A model generated the notes under the pieces. It did not search any database, had not been told where the DNA came from, and worked only from the letters and a program-made list of their open reading frames with translations. Of a stretch of 6,539 bases of DNA, positions 1-6,095 are shown piece by piece; the first letter of the stretch is position 1, and every line of letters starts with the position of its first letter. The position numbers and the translations under genes are program-made. Source of the stretch: an uncultured bacterium (GTDB lineage: Bacteria; Krumholzibacteriota; Krumholzibacteriia; LZORAL124-64-63); assembly GCA_903847545.1 (NCBI GenBank), contig CAINDZ010000708.1, forward strand, positions 1 to 6,539. The letters are read 5' to 3'.

Positions 1-81
1 AAGGACGTGCCCGACGGCGCGATCGTGGCCGGCTGCCCGGCCAGGATCCTGCGCTACAAGGAAGGGTACGGACCGAAATAG
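1..81 (+). CDS. C-terminal end of a left-handed beta-helix (hexapeptide-repeat) acyltransferase, 5' truncated
   Basis: Frame 1 is open from the first base to a TAG at 79-81 and gives 26 residues. They begin KDVPDGAIVAGCPARILRYK and end GYGPK. The pattern 'DVPDGAIVAGxPAR' is the usual final turn and tail of LbH acetyl/acyltransferases (WcaF/WbbJ/CysE-like and NeuD-like sugar O- or N-acyltransferases), where 'VPxxxIVxGxPAK/R' closes the beta-helix. The catalytic histidine and the substrate-determining parts lie left of the window, so the acceptor (sugar, amino acid or lipid precursor) cannot be told. The family call is good and the specific function is unknown. A strong terminator follows directly, so this is the last gene of its transcript. 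Confidence 0.8.
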   Translation, partial: KDVPDGAIVAGCPARILRYKEGYGPK

Positions 82-82
82 G

Positions 83-111
83 GCCGCCGCAGGACTGGCG
101 TCGGCTTTTTT
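83..111 (+). terminator. Rho-independent terminator of the acyltransferase gene
   Basis: GCCGCCGC (83-90) pairs with GCGTCGGC (98-105) over 8 positions with one internal C/T mismatch, around a 7-nt loop. It is followed immediately by six T residues (106-111). It lies two bases after the TAG of the upstream gene. Stem, loop and U-tract are all canonical, so transcription from the left should largely stop here. Confidence 0.85.
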
Positions 112-121
112 GACCTAACAG

Positions 122-152
122 GGGGTTGCCTGCGCGACATGCGGGCAACCCC
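122..152. other. Second hairpin, possible backup terminator
   Basis: GGGGTTGCCTGC (122-133) pairs with GCGGGCAACCCC (141-152): 12 pairs including one G-T wobble, with a 7-nt loop GCGACAT. Only two T residues follow on the plus strand, so it is not a classical intrinsic terminator by itself. It stands ten bases beyond the T-tract of the first terminator. It could be a backup terminator, a 3'-end-stabilising structure, or an insulating element before the protease promoter. The inverted repeat is seen directly; its role is inferred. Confidence 0.5.
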
Positions 153-160
153 TTGTCGCC

Positions 161-260
161 TGAATTGGTTAATTTCGCATTGGTCGGCCAAAGTCCCGAT
201 TGTGTCCGCATTTGGTAAATGAAATTCATTGTTTAACGATCAAAATTGTCTGGTAGGCTG
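161..260 (+). promoter_or_regulatory. AT-rich patch, probable promoter region of the protease gene
   Basis: Within a GC-rich window, bases 161-250 are clearly AT-rich and lie between the terminators and the protease start, where its promoter is expected. I could not find a convincing -35/-10 pair. TTGTTT (229-234) is an acceptable -35, but the -10 candidates at normal spacing (around 251-259, TGGTAGGCT) are poor. TAATTTCG (170-177) resembles the Bacteroidetes-type -7 element TAnnTTTG with one mismatch but lacks a properly spaced TTG. Location is supported by composition and context only. Confidence 0.35.
218..230. promoter_or_regulatory. Short AT-rich palindrome, possible operator
   Basis: AATGAA (218-223) and TTCATT (225-230) are perfect inverted arms around a single A, inside the AT-rich patch about 160 bases upstream of the protease start codon. 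The size and symmetry would suit a dimeric regulator. A 6-bp AT-rich palindrome can also arise by chance, and there is no second copy in the window. Confidence 0.25.
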
Positions 261-378
261 GGAAGCCGGTCCCTCGCCCCATGCGGAAGCCGCTGGCGTC
301 CGTCGTGGTCGGGCCGGGATATCCTCGGCGCCGCGCGCCACGCGACGCACTCGCTATGACCGCTCCTTGAATCGTTGT
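261..378 (+). other. GC-rich untranslated leader of the protease gene
   Basis: Between the AT-rich patch and the ribosome binding site lie about 120 GC-rich bases. I see no gene, no recognised riboswitch and no strong intrinsic terminator in them. Open frames crossing this segment (for example 229-495 on the plus strand and 226-582 on the minus strand) have arginine/proline-rich, low-complexity translations typical of spurious frames in GC-rich DNA. If the promoter lies at 161-260, this segment is a long 5' UTR. Confidence 0.3.
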
Positions 379-388
379 GGGGGGAACC
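379..388 (+). promoter_or_regulatory. G-rich ribosome binding site that decides the protease start
   Basis: Six G residues (379-384), then AACC, sit directly in front of ATG 389-391. The G-run can pair with the CCUCC anti-Shine-Dalgarno at slightly short but acceptable spacing. The in-frame GTG at 377 overlaps this G-run, has no comparable site of its own, and would only add MGGT before a textbook signal peptide. ATG 389 is therefore preferred. Confidence 0.65.
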
Positions 389-3300
389 ATGAAGCGACGC
401 CTATCGCTCCTGCTCCTGGTCCTGCTGACGGTCGCCGCGCTGGCTCCCAGCGCCGGCGCCGGCGTCGACAAGACGCGCCAATGGGTGCCCGGTGAGCTCA
501 TCGTGAAGTTCAGGCCGGGCCTGAAGGCCGCCCAGAAGGCGGCCATGATCCAGGGCCAGCAGGTCAAGGAATTCAAGACCATCGGCTATGAGCACTGGAA
601 GATCGGCAACAAGTCGGTCGAATCGACCGTGGCCGAGCTCGAGAAGAATCCCAACATCGAGTTCGCCGAGCCCAACTACTTGCTCTACGCCCTGGAAACC
701 CCCAACGACCCCAGCTACGGGCAGCTGTGGGGCATGAACAACACCGGCCAGGCCGACGGCGGCGGCACGCCGGGCACGGTCGACGCGGACATCGATGCCC
801 CCGAGGCCTGGAGCGTCTTCCACGGCTCCAATGCCGTCACTGTGGCGGTCATCGACACCGGCATCGACTACACGCACCCCGACCTGGCCGCCAATGCCTG
901 GACCAACCCCGGTGAGATCGCCGGCAACGGCATCGACGATGACGCCAACGGCTACATCGACGACATCCACGGCTGGGACTTCGCCAACGGCGACAACGAC
1001 CCCATGGACGACAACGACCACGGCACGCACTGCTCCGGCACCATCGGCGGCGTCGGCAACAACGGCGTCGGCGTGGCGGGCGTGAACTGGAACGTCAAGA
1101 TCATGGGCTGCAAGTTCCTGACGTCGGCCGGGTCCGGCTCGACGGCGGACGCCATCAGCTGCATCGAGTACGCGACGCTGATGGGCGTGGACGTCATGAG
1201 CAACTCGTGGGGCGGCGGCGGCTACGACGCGGCCCTCGAGGCGGCCATCGTGGCCGCGAACGCCGCGGACATCTTCTTCATCGCGGCGGCCGGCAACAGC
1301 GGCGTCGACACCGACGCCTCGGCGAACTACCCGAGCTGCTACAACGTGCCGAACGTGATCGCGGTCCTGGCCACGAACAACCGCGACCAGCGCGTGGTCG
1401 AGCCGGGCTGGTGGTCGTCCAACTACGGCGCCACCACCGTGGACATCGGCGCGCCCGGCCTGTACATCTACTCCACGATCCCGGGCAACGCGTACGACTC
1501 GTTCTCGGGCACCTCGATGGCAACCCCGCACGTCGCGGGCGCCATGGCCATGCTGCGCGGCCGTTTCCCGACCATCTCGGTCGCGGCCGGCAAGAACCTG
1601 TTGATGACCATCGGCAACGACCCGGTCCCGGCGCTGTCGGGCCTGTGCGTGACCGGCGGCCGGCTCAACCTGCTGAAGCTGATCGGCGATCCCGACGTCA
1701 CGAACCCCGGCGCCGTCGTCGACCTTGCGACAGGCGCGGCGACGTCGAACCGCATGACCCTGGACTGGACCGCCCCGGGTGACGACGGCAACGTCGGCAC
1801 CGCGACGTCCTACGACGTCCGCTACGCGGCCACGCCGATCGTGGACCAGGCCGGCTGGGACGCCGCCACGCAGGCGACCGGCGAGCCCAACCCGTCGGTG
1901 GCGGGCACCGCCGAGACCATGCAGGTCACGGGCCTGACGCCGTCGTCGACGTACTACTTCGCGATCCGCGCGAACGACGAGTACGGCAACGCCGGCGACC
2001 TGTCGAACAGCCCGTCCGGCACGACGCTGGCCCCGCCGGTGATCGCCGTCAGTCCCTCGTCGCTGTCGGCCTCGCTGGCCAGCGGCGGCACCACCACCCA
2101 GACACTGACCATCTCCAATTCCGGCCCCAGCGCCCTGGACTTCACGGTCCCCGTGCCGACGTTCATCGTCCCGGCCAAGGGCGCCACGGTGGTCAAGCAG
2201 CATGAGTACGTCGAACTCGCCAAGGGCGAGGTCGACAAGCGCGCGGGCGACCCGGTCCTGTTCGGCGCCGGCGGTCCCGACGTTTCCGGCTACCGCTGGA
2301 TCGACAGCGACGCCATTGGCGGTCCGGCGTACAACTTCATCGACATCGCCTCGGTGGGCACCGCGATCACGCTGGCCGATGACGAGAACTCGGGCCCGTA
2401 CGCCCTGGGATTCACGTTCCCGTTCTACGGAAACGACTTCACGACGTTCCGCATCGGCTCGAACGGATTTGTGTCCCTGTCGTCGTCGGCCACGGCCTAT
2501 TCGAACTCGGCCCTGCCGGCGACGGCGGCGCCGGCAAACCTGCTGGCGCTGTTCTGGGACGACCTGTCGCCCAGCTCCAGCAGCACCTACTACCACTACG
2601 ACGGCACGCGGATGATCATCCAGTACTCGTCGTGGATGAATTACGGCTCGGGCGGTCCGTACACGATGCAGATGCACCTGTACCCGAACGGGACCATCGA
2701 GTACCACTACCAGACCATGACGGGCGCCGCCAACAGCGCCACCATCGGCATCCAGAACGGCGACGGCACGGACGGCCTGACCGTCGCATACAACACGACG
2801 TACGTGCACGACAGCCTGGCGATCCGCTTCACGCGCATGCCGGCCTGGTTGTCCGTGACGCCCGCCGGCGGGACGGTACCTGCCGGTGGCAGCATGGACC
2901 TGAGCGTCGCCTACGATGCGACCGGCCTGTGCGGCAGCCACTTCGACGCCACGGTCCATGTGGTCAACAACGACCCGACGAACGCCGACGTGTCGGTGCC
3001 GGTCGGCCTGGACCTCACGGGCACGTCCGACATCGCGATCGTCCCGACCAGCCTTTCCTACCCCGACACCTACGTGACGGCGTCGGCATCGCTGAATCTC
3101 GCGGTGTCGAACCTGGGCTGCGCGGACCTTGTCATCTCGGGCCTGTCGTTCGACAACGCCGCCTTCAGCAGCGCGCAGTCGCTGCCGCTGACGGTGCCGG
3201 CCGGCGCCACGCACAACATCGCGGTGGTGTTCGCGCCGACGGCCGCCGGCCCAACCTCGGGCCAGCTGACGGTAACCAGCAACGACCCGGACTCGGGCTC

Positions 3301-5956
3301 GCTGCTCGTGCCGCTGACCGGCACGGGCCTCGACTACCCGGACATCCAGGTGACGCCCGCATCGCTGGCGCAGACGCTGCCCACCGGCGGCACGGCCATC
3401 CAGACGCTGACGATCACCAACACCGGCGCCGGCTCGCTGGGCTTCAGCATCCCGGACGCCGAATACATCGCGGTGGTGGCGAAGTCCGCCGCCCCGGTGC
3501 CCGGCAGCGAGCACATCGAACTGGCCAAGGACGCCAAGGACCCGCGCGTCGGCGCCCCGGTCCTGCTGGGCGCCGGCGGCCCGGATGCATACGGCTACCG
3601 CTGGAAGGACAGTGACGACGTGGGCGGCCCGGCCTACAACTGGATCGAGATCTCGTCCATCGGGACCGTGATCCCCTTCACGGCCGACGACCAGAACCTG
3701 GGCTTCTTCAACCTCGGGTTCAACTTCCCGTTCTACGGGACGGATTTCTCGTCGTTCAGGGCAAGTTCGAACGGCTGGATCAGCTTCACAAACTCGACGA
3801 CCGGGATCCTCAACTACAACCTGCCCAGCACGAGCGCGCCCGAGAACCTGGTCGCCCCGTTCTGGGAGGACCTGAATCCCACGGCCGGCGGCGCGGTGTA
3901 CTACCACTACGACGGCACCCGCGCGATCATCGAGTACAACGCCGTCCCCCGCTACTCGGCTGGCGGGCCGTACACGTTCCAGATCCACCTGTATCCGAGC
4001 GGGCGGATCGAATTCCACTACAAGTCGATGCTGAGCACGGTCCTCGATGGGGCCACGATCGGCATCCAGAACGAGACTAAGGATGCCGGACTGGCGCCGG
4101 CGTTCAACGCCCTGTACGTGCACGACAACATGGCGATCCGGTTCGAGGCGCAGATCCCGTGGCTGTCGACGACGCCCGCCCTGGGGACAATCCCCGCCGG
4201 CGGCTCGGCCGAGGTCACCGTCGGCTTCAACGCCGCCGGGCTCTGCGGCGACTCCTATGCGGCCAACCTGCATGTCGTCAGCAACGACCCGGACACGCCG
4301 AACGTGACCGTGCCGGTGGCCCTGACGCTGCAGGGCTCGCCGGACGCCCAGGTCTCGCCGACGACGCTGGCCTACGACAACGTCTACGTGACGCAGGACA
4401 AGTCGTTGTCGACCCACGTGGCCAACGCCGGCTGCGCCGGGCTGCAGGTCACGGCGGTCGCGTTCGACAACCCGGTCTTCGCCAGCGCGCAGGCCGTCCC
4501 GTTCAGCGTCGCGCCGGGCGCAAGCCAGGCTGTCGCCGTCGTGTACACGCCGGTGGCTGCCGGCGCCGTTACCGGCGTCATGACGCTGACGACGAACGAT
4601 CCCTCGCACCCCACGCTGACCGTGTCGCTGACGGGAACCGGCGTGAACCCGGCCGGCATCGAGGTGACGCCGGCGGCGGTCACGGCCACTGTCCCGCCCG
4701 GCCAGCAGCGCACGGCCACGATCCACGTCGTGAACAACGGCGCCGGGTCGTTGACCTACTCGGTGCCGTCGCCCGATCTGTACAGCAAGGTCGTCGCCGG
4801 CGCGATGACCCCCGTGCCGACGCCCGACGGCCCGAAGGACGCCGGGGACAAGGAGTCGGGCATCGTGGCGCTGGGCGCCGGCGGCCCCGACTCGTTCGGC
4901 TATTCCTGGAAGGACAGCGACCAGGCCGGCGGCCCGGCGTTCAACTGGGTCGAGATCGCCTCGACCGGCACCGCGGCCCTGACCAGCGGTGACGACAGCA
5001 ACGCCGGCCCGTTCCCGATCGGGTTCTCGTTCAGCTACTACGGAACCGCGTTCACGACCTTCCGGGTCTGCTCGAACGGGTGGCTCAGTTTCACCAGCAC
5101 GGCGACCTCGTTCGACAACTCGGCGCTGCCGTCGACCGGCGCGCCGGTGAACATGCTGGCGCCGTTCTGGGACGACCTGAACCTGAACGTGACGGGCTCC
5201 GGCGACATCTTCTACCAGGTGGTCGGCGGCAACCTCGTCGTGCAGTTCAACAACGTGATGCGCTACAACACGACAACGCCCGTGACCTTCGAGGTCATCC
5301 TGTCGCCCACCGGGAACATCACGTACCAGTACCTCAACCTGGGCACGGCGACGCTGAACAGCGCCACGGTGGGCATGCAGAACGCGACCGGCACGGTCGG
5401 CCTGCAGGTCGCGTACAATGCGGCCTACCTGCACGACAACCTGGCGGTCAGGTTCTCGTCGCTGCCGCAATGGGCCAACGTCACCCCGACCAGCGGCACG
5501 CTGGCCGGCGGCGAGAGCGTGGACCTGACGGTGACCCTGGACGCCACGGGCCTGGCCCTGGGCGTACACACCGGCCAGGTGCGCATCCTCAGCAACGACC
5601 TCTCCAACCCCGTCATCACCGTGCCCCTGACGATGACGGTCCAGGACTACACCTCGGGCGTCGACGACAAGCTGCCCAGCCTGCTGTCGCTGTCCCAGAA
5701 CGTGCCGAACCCGTTCAATCCCAGCACGAAGATCAGCTTCGCCCTCCCGGCGCGCGGCCTGGTCGACCTGCGGGTATTCGACGTGCGCGGCGCGCTTGTG
5801 CGCACCCTGGTCGCGGGCGAACTCGAGCCCGGCTTCCACGACTACGCGTGGGAGGGGCGCTCGGACGACGGCGTCCAGGTGCCCTCGGGCGTGTACTTCT
5901 ACCGCCTGCGCACGGCGACGGGTGACATCACCCGCAGCATGACGCTGGTGAAGTAG
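389..5956 (+). CDS. Secreted multidomain S8 (subtilisin-like) serine protease with three repeat units and a FlgD-like/T9SS-type C-terminal domain
   Basis: This gene encodes an 1855-residue exported endopeptidase precursor. Residues 1-24 are a signal peptide (KRR, a leucine-rich core, ASAGA-type cleavage near A24). Residues about 31-102 are a fervidolysin/I9-like prodomain ('VPGELIVKFRPG', 'EFAEPNY'). Residues about 146-435 are the S8 domain, with Asp156 in VIDTGID, His211 in HGTH, oxyanion Asn303 in AAAGNSG and Ser376 in GTSMATPH, so it should be active. An acidic loop at 181-192 (GIDDDANGYIDD) is probably a calcium site. Residues about 437-547 look like fibronectin III. Three repeat units follow (550-980, 981-1418, 1419-1753), then a FlgD-like Ig domain (about 1765-1855) containing NVPNPFNPST and ending in a basic residue, as in type IX-type sorting domains. 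The catalytic part is an ordinary subtilase; the remaining three quarters is probably adhesive, substrate-binding or structural. The substrate is unknown. The gene is monocistronic by context: a terminator lies upstream and a convergent gene downstream. There is no frameshift or internal stop. Family assignment is firm; surface anchoring is inferred. Confidence 0.95.
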   Translation: MKRRLSLLLLVLLTVAALAPSAGAGVDKTRQWVPGELIVKFRPGLKAAQKAAMIQGQQVKEFKTIGYEHWKIGNKSVESTVAELEKNPNIEFAEPNYLLYALETPNDPSYGQLWGMNNTGQADGGGTPGTVDADIDAPEAWSVFHGSNAVTVAVIDTGIDYTHPDLAANAWTNPGEIAGNGIDDDANGYIDDIHGWDFANGDNDPMDDNDHGTHCSGTIGGVGNNGVGVAGVNWNVKIMGCKFLTSAGSGSTADAISCIEYATLMGVDVMSNSWGGGGYDAALEAAIVAANAADIFFIAAAGNSGVDTDASANYPSCYNVPNVIAVLATNNRDQRVVEPGWWSSNYGATTVDIGAPGLYIYSTIPGNAYDSFSGTSMATPHVAGAMAMLRGRFPTISVAAGKNLLMTIGNDPVPALSGLCVTGGRLNLLKLIGDPDVTNPGAVVDLATGAATSNRMTLDWTAPGDDGNVGTATSYDVRYAATPIVDQAGWDAATQATGEPNPSVAGTAETMQVTGLTPSSTYYFAIRANDEYGNAGDLSNSPSGTTLAPPVIAVSPSSLSASLASGGTTTQTLTISNSGPSALDFTVPVPTFIVPAKGATVVKQHEYVELAKGEVDKRAGDPVLFGAGGPDVSGYRWIDSDAIGGPAYNFIDIASVGTAITLADDENSGPYALGFTFPFYGNDFTTFRIGSNGFVSLSSSATAYSNSALPATAAPANLLALFWDDLSPSSSSTYYHYDGTRMIIQYSSWMNYGSGGPYTMQMHLYPNGTIEYHYQTMTGAANSATIGIQNGDGTDGLTVAYNTTYVHDSLAIRFTRMPAWLSVTPAGGTVPAGGSMDLSVAYDATGLCGSHFDATVHVVNNDPTNADVSVPVGLDLTGTSDIAIVPTSLSYPDTYVTASASLNLAVSNLGCADLVISGLSFDNAAFSSAQSLPLTVPAGATHNIAVVFAPTAAGPTSGQLTVTSNDPDSGSLLVPLTGTGLDYPDIQVTPASLAQTLPTGGTAIQTLTITNTGAGSLGFSIPDAEYIAVVAKSAAPVPGSEHIELAKDAKDPRVGAPVLLGAGGPDAYGYRWKDSDDVGGPAYNWIEISSIGTVIPFTADDQNLGFFNLGFNFPFYGTDFSSFRASSNGWISFTNSTTGILNYNLPSTSAPENLVAPFWEDLNPTAGGAVYYHYDGTRAIIEYNAVPRYSAGGPYTFQIHLYPSGRIEFHYKSMLSTVLDGATIGIQNETKDAGLAPAFNALYVHDNMAIRFEAQIPWLSTTPALGTIPAGGSAEVTVGFNAAGLCGDSYAANLHVVSNDPDTPNVTVPVALTLQGSPDAQVSPTTLAYDNVYVTQDKSLSTHVANAGCAGLQVTAVAFDNPVFASAQAVPFSVAPGASQAVAVVYTPVAAGAVTGVMTLTTNDPSHPTLTVSLTGTGVNPAGIEVTPAAVTATVPPGQQRTATIHVVNNGAGSLTYSVPSPDLYSKVVAGAMTPVPTPDGPKDAGDKESGIVALGAGGPDSFGYSWKDSDQAGGPAFNWVEIASTGTAALTSGDDSNAGPFPIGFSFSYYGTAFTTFRVCSNGWLSFTSTATSFDNSALPSTGAPVNMLAPFWDDLNLNVTGSGDIFYQVVGGNLVVQFNNVMRYNTTTPVTFEVILSPTGNITYQYLNLGTATLNSATVGMQNATGTVGLQVAYNAAYLHDNLAVRFSSLPQWANVTPTSGTLAGGESVDLTVTLDATGLALGVHTGQVRILSNDLSNPVITVPLTMTVQDYTSGVDDKLPSLLSLSQNVPNPFNPSTKISFALPARGLVDLRVFDVRGALVRTLVAGELEPGFHDYAWEGRSDDGVQVPSGVYFYRLRTATGDITRSMTLVK
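2036..3328 (+). repeat. Protease repeat unit 1 (residues 550-980, full: strip, linker, nidogen-like, Ig-like, ASH-like)
   Basis: The order within the unit is as follows. A short beta strip (551-588, 'IAVSPSSL...TLTISNSG') is followed by a lysine-bearing linker (589-625). The large module (626-815) opens with GAGGPD and GYRWIDSD and contains ALFWDDL, YHYDGTR, MHLYPNGTIEYHY and ATIGIQN, a pattern resembling the nidogen (NIDO) domain. An Ig-like module (818-879, 'WLSVTPAGGTVPAGG', 'VVNNDP') follows. Last is a choice-of-anchor-D/ASH-like module (880-980, 'FAPTAAG', 'TSNDPDSG', 'LTGTG'). Cys848 and Cys911 sit in the last two modules. Confidence 0.85.
3329..4642 (+). repeat. Protease repeat unit 2 (residues 981-1418, full unit)
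   Basis: It has the same five-part order as unit 1: strip 985-1022, linker 1024-1060, nidogen-like module 1061-1253 (GAGGPD, GYRWKDSD, APFWEDL, YHYDGTR, HLYPSGRIEFHY, ATIGIQN), Ig-like module 1256-1317 and ASH-like module 1318-1418. The GAGGPD anchor falls exactly 435 residues after that of unit 1. At DNA level units 1 and 2 still share an exact 20-base stretch (2588-2607 and 3899-3918, encoding YYHYDGT). Cys1286 and Cys1349 repeat the cysteine pair of unit 1 at the same 63-residue spacing. Confidence 0.85.
4643..5647 (+). repeat. Protease repeat unit 3 (residues 1419-1753, lacks the ASH-like module)
   Basis: This unit contains the strip (1422-1460), linker (1461-1495), nidogen-like module (1496-1690: GAGGPD, GYSWKDSD, APFWDDL, VILSPTGNITYQY, ATVGMQN) and Ig-like module (1693-1753, 'ANVTPTSGTLAGGES', 'LSNDLSNP'). 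It then passes straight to the C-terminal tail. Its GAGGPD anchor is again exactly 435 residues after unit 2. It looks more diverged than units 1 and 2: YYHYDGTR is replaced by FYQVVGGN, and the cysteine of the Ig-like module is replaced (ATGLALG instead of ATGLCG). Confidence 0.82.
5681..5953 (+). other. FlgD-like Ig / T9SS-type sorting tail of the protease
   Basis: Residues 1765-1855 of the protease read SLSQNVPNPFNPSTKISFAL, then VDLRVFDVRGALVRTLVAGE, then a DG-turn with VPSGVYFYRL and a final TRSMTLVK. This matches the common FlgD Ig-like / Por-secretion-tail type C-terminus, with a beta-sandwich and 'N-P-F-N-P-S-T' near its start. In Bacteroidetes such tails direct export by the type IX system. 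Whether that system exists in this organism cannot be seen here. Confidence 0.8.
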
Positions 5957-5995
5957 GCGCGGCGCCCCTGGCCGCAGGCGCCTCGCCGCGCCTTT
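5956..5995 (+). terminator. Hairpin immediately after the protease stop, possible terminator
   Basis: GGCGCGGCG (5956-5964) is the perfect reverse complement of CGCCGCGCC (5984-5992), a 9-bp stem. CCTG (5967-5970) and CAGG (5975-5978) can form an inner stem around GCCG. Three T residues follow (5993-5995). The stem starts at the last base of the TAG. The T-tract is short, so it may be a weak terminator or a transcript-end stabiliser acting together with the next hairpin. Confidence 0.5.
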
Positions 5996-6006
5996 GCTGA
6001 AAGGCA

Positions 6007-6041
6007 GGAGCCCCGCCGGTCCGTGACCGGCGGGGCTTCCT
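6007..6041. terminator. Probable bidirectional terminator between convergent genes
   Basis: GCCCCGCCGGTC (6010-6021) and GACCGGCGGGGC (6025-6036) form a perfect 12-bp stem with a 3-nt loop. Flanking AGGA/TTCCT bases extend the symmetry. It sits between the plus-strand protease and the minus-strand rubrerythrin, where a shared terminator is expected. The T-tract is weak on both strands (TTCCTGTTG on plus), so efficiency is uncertain, but the structure is the strongest inverted repeat in the window. Confidence 0.7.
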
Positions 6042-6042
6042 G

Positions 6043-6064
6043 TTGAATTCCGGTTGAATCCCGG
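6043..6064. repeat. Two tandem 11-bp copies, TTGAATTCCGG / TTGAATCCCGG
   Basis: TTGAATTCCGG (6043-6053) is followed directly by TTGAATCCCGG (6054-6064), identical at 10 of 11 positions. It lies between the hairpin and the end of the rubrerythrin gene, within its 3' flank. It is most likely a small slippage duplication. No function is apparent. Confidence 0.5.
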
Positions 6065-6095
6065 GGCGGGCGCGCGGGGCGCCCTGGACGTCGCG

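Noticed and set aside
180..191. TTGGTCGGCCAA near-palindrome as an operator
   Set aside because: Only four-base arms around a four-base centre, easily due to chance, and not repeated in the window.
377..388. In-frame GTG at 377 as the protease start
   Set aside because: It lies inside the G-rich ribosome binding site that serves ATG 389, and it would only add four residues before a canonical signal peptide.
2632..3615. Plus-strand alternative frames inside the protease gene (for example 2632-3615, 4159-4992, 5080-5925)
   Set aside because: Arg/Gly/Pro-rich translations without domains, fully inside a gene with continuous homology; they are frame shadows.
2036..5647. Repeat units considered as a mobile element or a CRISPR-like array
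   Set aside because: The repeats are in frame, diverged at DNA level and code for protein domains. There is no transposase, terminal inverted repeat or short identical repeat/spacer pattern.
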